Source: a halophilic archaeon
GTDB taxonomy: Archaea; Halobacteriota; Halobacteria; Halobacteriales; Haladaptataceae
Assembly: GCA_003298465.1 (NCBI GenBank)
Contig: QNGA01000001.1
Span: forward strand, 62,001-126,000
Reading direction: 5' to 3'
Length of the DNA stretch: 64,000 bases
Within the stretch, counting starts at the first letter, position 1; each line of letters begins with the position of its first letter. This document shows positions 60,417 to 64,000 of this stretch, one piece after another. Below the pieces are notes generated by a model that worked only from the letters and a program-made list of their open reading frames with translations, searched no databases and had not been told where the DNA came from. The translations under genes and the position numbers were made by a program.

Positions 60417-60657
60417 CGGGCGTCGACGGCGACCGAAAAGATGTCGTTGTACCGGCACCGACGCGCGGGCGACGACCGGACAACAGTTCGTTACTCGGCG
60501 TAATCCGGGAATTCGAGACCAAACGGCAGTAACGCGGCAACGTGGTCGCGAAACCGGAAGCTGCGGAAGGAATCGACGTTCTGAACGAACGAAAACGGCG
60601 TGAACGGTCAATCCGGATTAAACCCTGCGTACCCATCGTTAGGTCGAGGGGTGAATC

Positions 60658-60909
60658 ATGCTGACTCGACTCACGGAGCGAGACATGAAGCGAGACGACG
60701 ACGACGACGAGACTCCCCGGGCCGAACTGCTGTACGGGGACCCACAGCACGAGACCGGCGCGGAGACCGTCGAAAAGCGCCTGTACGGCGAGCCACAGCA
60801 CGACGTGGTCGAGGACGACTTCCCGGAGGAGTTCGACCCCGACGTGGGCCGTGCGTTCGACTGGCTCGGCCGCCAGATCGACGTCAGTTTCGACCGTCGC
60901 TTCGACTAG
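60658..60909 (+). CDS. Small acidic protein with a duplicated LYGxPQH motif
   Basis: This 83-aa, very acidic protein contains an internal near-repeat: LLYGDPQHE at 24-32 and RLYGEPQHD at 41-49, spaced 17 residues apart. A C-terminal segment follows with FDWLGRQIDVSFDRRFD. I cannot assign a family. The repeat and clean codon use argue that it is real. ATG 60685 would remove 9 residues. Its stop overlaps the convergent UspA gene by 4 nt. Confidence 0.68.
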   Translation: MLTRLTERDMKRDDDDDETPRAELLYGDPQHETGAETVEKRLYGEPQHDVVEDDFPEEFDPDVGRAFDWLGRQIDVSFDRRFD

Positions 60910-61298
60910 GGAACGACGGTGACGGCTACTTCTTCCGACCGTAACACCGTCTCGGCGGCGCTGCCGAGGATGGCGCGTTCGACGGCGCCGGAACTCTCGT
61001 GACCCATCACGACGTGGTCGTATCCGCGCTCGGCGACGAGGTCGAGGATGTCCCTGCCCACTCGGTCGGCGGGACGAAACTCCAGTCGTACGTCGGTCGA
61101 CAGTTCCGGGTCGTCGTCGATGCCTTCCTCGGCGAGTATCTCGCGGGCGTTCTGGAGGATGGTCTCGGTCGCGTCGGTCTCTTCGTCGGTGACGTGGACG
61201 ACGTGAAGCGAGGCCTCGAACCGTCGTGCGAACTCGGTCGCGAACCGGAGCGCCCGGTTGCTACACTCCGAACCGTCGACCGGTGCCAGGACCTTCAT
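60906..61298 (-). CDS. Universal stress protein (UspA family)
   Basis: This 130-aa single Usp domain starts KVLAPVDGSECSNRALRFA. It has the strand VVHVTDEE and the C-terminal GHESSGAVERAILGSAAETVL that corresponds to the ATP-binding loop, though the first glycine spacing differs from the G2xG9xG(S/T) consensus, so nucleotide binding may be weak. The function is a small stress-response or nucleotide sensor. It is convergent and overlaps the preceding small gene by 4 nt. Confidence 0.9.
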   Translation of the reverse strand: MKVLAPVDGSECSNRALRFATEFARRFEASLHVVHVTDEETDATETILQNAREILAEEGIDDDPELSTDVRLEFRPADRVGRDILDLVAERGYDHVVMGHESSGAVERAILGSAAETVLRSEEVAVTVVP

Positions 61299-61322
61299 AC
61301 AGGGGCATGAATCGATTCGTGC

Positions 61323-62108
61323 TTAACGGTTCGCCCGGTCGAGCGCCGCCAGCGCCTCCGCCGCCTCCCGCGTGGCGGCCAGAACGTCGCGAGCGCGCGC
61401 AACGTCGTCCGTGGTCTCGGCCTCGCGCGCGAGCCGCGTCAGCTTCCGCACCAGCGCGTCGCGCGCCTCGTCGAGGTCCCCGCCCGCGTCGGGGGCGGGC
61501 CGAACGGGCTGGACCGACTCGCCGCTGTTCGGTCGCTCGCTGCGGTCCGACGGACCCCGCCTGGCGGACCCGTCGCGTCCCGGCGATTCGCCGGTCTGGC
61601 TCGGCGGCGTGCGCGTCCCGGTTCGGTCGGCGGGGGCCGCGCCGGGCCGCTCGCGCGACTCGTCGGACTGCGGCGACCCGCTCTGGTTCGACGGAGCGCG
61701 CCGGGACCGTGACGTCTCCGGCGGTCGGGGCGTCCCGCTCCCGGCCTCGGTGCCGACCGCCGGCTGGTCGGACCCGGACGGCTCCCCTTCGTGGTCGGCG
61801 TTCCCCGTCTCCGCGGCGTTCGGCTCCATCTCGCCCGGCTCCGCGTCGCCCGGCGTCGCCCCGCCGGCCGCGTTCGAGTCGGTCTCCTCGGTCTCGACCT
61901 GGCCGGTCTCGTGCTGGCAGGTGGGGCAGAACTCCGTGCCGTCGTACCGGAAGATGGGGTCGCCGCAGGTGTCACAGTGCTTGCCCGTCATCGTCGCCCC
62001 CTGGAGGAGCAACTCGCTCATGCGCTGGGTGGCCTCGCGGTCCTCCTGTTCCTCTTCGTACTGCTGGCGGAGTTTCTCTCGCTCGGCTTCCTTGTCGAAG
62101 TCGCTCAT
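61323..62108 (-). CDS. Sjogren's/scleroderma autoantigen 1-like zinc-ribbon protein
   Basis: This 261-aa protein has an N-terminal helix (about 1-40, EKLRQQYEEEQEDREATQRMSE) and a zinc ribbon with Cys45, Cys48, Cys61 and Cys64 (CDTCGDPIF/CPTC), the signature of the autoantigen p27 family. Residues about 70-205 are a disordered, Pro/Gly/Ser/Glu/Arg-rich tract. A C-terminal helical segment (about 208-260, DEARDALVRKLTRLAREAE) follows. The function in archaea is unknown; eukaryotic relatives are nuclear. ATG 62108 begins the conserved helix. Confidence 0.85.
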   Translation of the reverse strand: MSDFDKEAEREKLRQQYEEEQEDREATQRMSELLLQGATMTGKHCDTCGDPIFRYDGTEFCPTCQHETGQVETEETDSNAAGGATPGDAEPGEMEPNAAETGNADHEGEPSGSDQPAVGTEAGSGTPRPPETSRSRRAPSNQSGSPQSDESRERPGAAPADRTGTRTPPSQTGESPGRDGSARRGPSDRSERPNSGESVQPVRPAPDAGGDLDEARDALVRKLTRLAREAETTDDVARARDVLAATREAAEALAALDRANR

Positions 62109-62190
62109 GTGTACATGGATGGGACGCCGGCCTCTTGCGCCTTTCCCTCCGGAGCGCGGCGGAGAGACCGGCTCCCGCTTCGTGCGGAGA

Positions 62191-62198
62191 TTTAAGTA
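62191..62198 (+). promoter_or_regulatory. TATA-like box of the Cas4-like gene
   Basis: TTTAAGTA is centred about 27 nt before GTG 62221, supporting that start and a leaderless transcript. Confidence 0.5.
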
Positions 62199-62220
62199 AG
62201 GGAACGGGACCAACCCCGGC

Positions 62221-62877
62221 GTGTCGAAGCGCCCGTTCTACGAACTCGAAACCGCCGCGTACTGTCCCCGGAAGCTCTACTACCAGCGCCGCGATGCGGT
62301 CGACGTTCCGGACCGCGTCGCCGACCGCCGCGAACTGGCCTTCGAGTACGACCGCCTGCTCGACGCGAGTCTGGCGGACCTCGCCGACCTGCCCCTCGAA
62401 CTCCCGCCCGAGGAGTTCCGGGCGAATCTCGAACGCGCCGCCGACGGCGACGCCTGGACGCAGCTCTGTACCCCCGACGAGCGCGAGCGACTGGTCGAGG
62501 GCAAGGACTGCCGGGGCGTCGTCCACAAGGTGCTCGACCGCGACGCGCCGGTGCCGTCGCTGGTGTTCACCGGCGCGCCGCCGAATCAGGGCGTCTGGGA
62601 GCCACAGAGCGTCCGCGCCGTCGCCGCAGCGAAGGCGCTCGCCTGGGAGCACGAGACGGCGGTCGACCGCGCGTTCGTCGAGTACCCCGCGTACGGAATC
62701 GTCCGCGAGATCGGCCTCACGACCCGCCGCAAGGCCGCCTACCGGCGCGCGCTCCGGACGGCCCGGGCCATCGACGGCCCGCCGCCACGACTGCGGAACG
62801 ACGCGAAGTGCGACGCCTGCGAGTACCGCGCCGAGTGCGGCGTGAAGACGCGCTCGCTGCGGTCACTGCTCGGCTAG
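62221..62877 (+). CDS. Cas4-like (DUF83/RecB-type) protein, stand-alone
   Basis: This 218-aa protein keeps the four Fe-S cysteines of the Cas4 family: Cys15 in YCPRKLYYQR and Cys198, Cys201 and Cys207 in CDACEYRAEC. The region where Cas4 has its D and ExK nuclease residues reads PSLVFTGAPPNQGVWEPQSV, which lacks a clear ExK, so catalysis is doubtful. No CRISPR array or other cas gene is in the window, so a DNA repair or structural role is more likely. The GTG start fits the TATA-like box. Its end overlaps the convergent Sua5 gene by 15 nt. Confidence 0.83.
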   Translation: MSKRPFYELETAAYCPRKLYYQRRDAVDVPDRVADRRELAFEYDRLLDASLADLADLPLELPPEEFRANLERAADGDAWTQLCTPDERERLVEGKDCRGVVHKVLDRDAPVPSLVFTGAPPNQGVWEPQSVRAVAAAKALAWEHETAVDRAFVEYPAYGIVREIGLTTRRKAAYRRALRTARAIDGPPPRLRNDAKCDACEYRAECGVKTRSLRSLLG

Positions 62878-63444
62878 CCACGCGGCGACGGCGTCCGCGT
62901 TCGACCCCCGGCGGAGGATCTCGCCGGACGCGACGTTCACGACCGTGCTTCCCGTGCCGCCCGTCTCGCCGCCGTCGAGGACGACCGCGGCGGCCTCCCG
63001 GATTTCGGGGTCGAGGTCCGCGGGGCGGCGCGCGCTCGCCCGGCCGCTCACGTTCGCGCTCGTGCTCGTGACGGGCGCGACCTCGCGGAGAAGCGCGAGC
63101 GCGAGGTCGTGGTCCGGGACGCGGACGCCGACGCGCTCCCGGCCGGCGGTGAGCGCGTCCGGCACGGCGTCGGTCTTCCGACAGAGAAGGGTGACGGGAC
63201 CGGGCAGGAACTCGCGCGCGAACCGCCGCTCGCGCTCCGTGAGCCTGACGTACTCCCGCGCGGCCTCCACGTCGGGGACGGCCAGCGAAATCGGGTCGTC
63301 GCGGGACCGTTGCTTCGCAGCGAACACTCGTTCGACGGCGTCCTCGTCCAGCGCGTCGGCACCCAGACCGTACACGGTCTCGGTCGGATAGACGACCAGG
63401 TCGCCGCTTCGAATCGCGGCGGCGGCACGTTCGATGTCGGCCAT
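62863..63444 (-). CDS. L-threonylcarbamoyladenylate synthase (Sua5/YrdC family)
   Basis: This 193-aa enzyme makes threonylcarbamoyl-AMP from Thr, bicarbonate and ATP for t6A37 of tRNAs. YrdC-fold motifs are GDLVVYPTETVYGLGADAL, FAAKQRSRDDPISL (KxR substrate site), FLPGPVTLL and VTSTSANVSGRASA. It is the short form without the C-terminal Sua5 domain. A YciO-type role is possible, but the motif set fits YrdC. It is on the minus strand and converges on the Cas4-like gene. Confidence 0.92.
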   Translation of the reverse strand: MADIERAAAAIRSGDLVVYPTETVYGLGADALDEDAVERVFAAKQRSRDDPISLAVPDVEAAREYVRLTERERRFAREFLPGPVTLLCRKTDAVPDALTAGRERVGVRVPDHDLALALLREVAPVTSTSANVSGRASARRPADLDPEIREAAAVVLDGGETGGTGSTVVNVASGEILRRGSNADAVAAWLAEQ

Positions 63445-63552
63445 GCCGGGCGTTCGCGCTCGCGGAAAAAAGACGTTGGGTCGTGGCGTCGGCGGCCCGG
63501 AGCAGCGACGGCTTTCGGGACGCCCGCGCCGGCGACGAGAGCCTGACCGCCG

Positions 63553-64000
63553 TTACAGCGCTTCGATGGCCGCTTCGACCGCGTCGTAGTCCGGGAAGTC
63601 GGGCCACTCGCTCGCGACCCAGGCGTACTCGACGGTCCGGTCCGAATCCAGCAGGAAGACGGCCGGACGGTGCTCGCGGACGCCCGTCATGCCGTCGAGG
63701 TCGTGAGCGATATCGTATTCGTCGGCGACGGTCGCCGCCGGGTCGCTGAACAGGCGGAAGTCGATGTCGCGCTCCTCGATGAGCGTCTCGTGCTCGTACG
63801 GCGTCGAGATGGAACAGCCGACGACGCGCAGGTCGTGGGCCTCCTGCCAGGCGCGGTCGCGTATCTCGTTCCATATGTACGTTCCGGGGAACGCGCCGTC
63901 CATCGTGTAGAAGACCAGCAGCGTCGGTCCCTCGGCGGCCACCTCCGAGAGCGCGGCGTCCTCCCAGTACTCGTCGTTCACCAGCGGGCGAGTGAAATCG
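63553..64000 (-). CDS. Redoxin/peroxiredoxin-like protein, 5' end outside window
   Basis: This thioredoxin-fold protein is open to the window edge. Reading past the internal GTG at 63981 gives DFTRPLVNDEYW, the usual lead-in of AhpC/Bcp-like proteins, so the true start lies beyond base 64000. The fold is clear: LLVFYTMDGAFPGTYIWNEIRD, VVGCSISTPYEHE, FRLFSDPAATVADEY and RPAVFLLDSDRTVEYAWVASEWPDFPDYD. The peroxidatic Cys expected after FY..D is absent (MDGAFPGTY), so a peroxidase role by the usual chemistry is doubtful. One Cys remains in VVGCSIS. Confidence 0.88.
   Translation of the reverse strand, partial: DFTRPLVNDEYWEDAALSEVAAEGPTLLVFYTMDGAFPGTYIWNEIRDRAWQEAHDLRVVGCSISTPYEHETLIEERDIDFRLFSDPAATVADEYDIAHDLDGMTGVREHRPAVFLLDSDRTVEYAWVASEWPDFPDYDAVEAAIEAL

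Noticed and set aside
62221..62877. Evidence of a CRISPR-Cas locus
   Set aside because: Only a lone Cas4-like gene is present; no spaced direct repeats and no cas1, cas2 or effector genes were seen anywhere in the window.
63553..63981. Complete redoxin gene starting at the internal GTG 63981
   Set aside because: The frame stays open to base 64000 and encodes DFTRPLVNDEYW, which is typical redoxin sequence, so the gene is cut by the window edge.

Overview
The window is from a halophilic archaeon (class Halobacteria). The reasons are very high GC, strongly acidic proteins, frequent GTG starts, Tat (twin-arginine) signals on exported proteins, TATA-like boxes about 27 nt before start codons (leaderless transcripts), and archaeal information-processing genes: A-type ATP synthase, PolD large subunit, aRF1/eRF1, TiaS and Hef. 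I cannot name the genus from sequence alone. Most of the window is ordinary core chromosome. I see no insertion sequence, prophage, CRISPR array, rRNA or tRNA. The one clear mobile element is an intein.

Layout. 1-3.1 kb: part of a dipeptide/oligopeptide ABC importer, with one permease and its ATPase on the minus strand and a second permease divergent on the plus strand. 3.1-6.2 kb: small accessory genes (DUF1508 protein, CAP-domain exoprotein, winged-helix membrane protein, FAD oxidoreductase). 6.4-10.4 kb: leuS and ilvE, divergent. 10.5-21 kb: the A-type ATP synthase cluster on the minus strand (atpH-I-K-E-C-F-A-B, then D). A plus-strand metallophosphatase-like gene lies between atpB and atpD. 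21-28 kb: MFS transporter/HTH pair, phosphate permease, IMPACT-family protein, DUF373 protein and a prenyl diphosphate synthase. 28-32 kb: etfBA, a small membrane protein and the release factor aRF1. 32-39 kb: small conserved proteins, a Gly/Glu-repeat lipoprotein, an archaeal XRE regulator, tiaS, a Nudix protein, pyrE and a Tat-exported beta-helix protein. 39.6-45.5 kb: polC with a 494-residue intein at its catalytic DGDED motif, a PPC-domain protein and a 57-aa protein. 45.8-52.7 kb: a complete dpp operon. 52.7-57.2 kb: two unknown proteins, then a CBS protein translationally coupled to glyS, and a membrane kinase-like gene. 57.3-64 kb: HAD phosphatase, Hef helicase-nuclease, a repeat microprotein, a UspA protein, a zinc-ribbon autoantigen-like protein, a Cas4-like protein, Sua5/YrdC and a redoxin cut by the window edge.

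How the parts work together. The ATP synthase genes encode one complex made from a compact, overlapping operon; the proteolipid atpK appears to have an extra promoter. The dpp operon encodes a full Tat-exported binding protein, two permeases and two ATPases. leuS and ilvE both concern leucine. polC and hef serve replication and fork repair. tiaS and Sua5 modify tRNA. I found no convincing new multi-gene system. The best leads are local: the active-site intein, a lipoprotein whose mature chain is almost only Gly and Glu, a Cas4-like protein that keeps its Fe-S cysteines but seems to lack nuclease residues, and a metallophosphatase with altered metal ligands.
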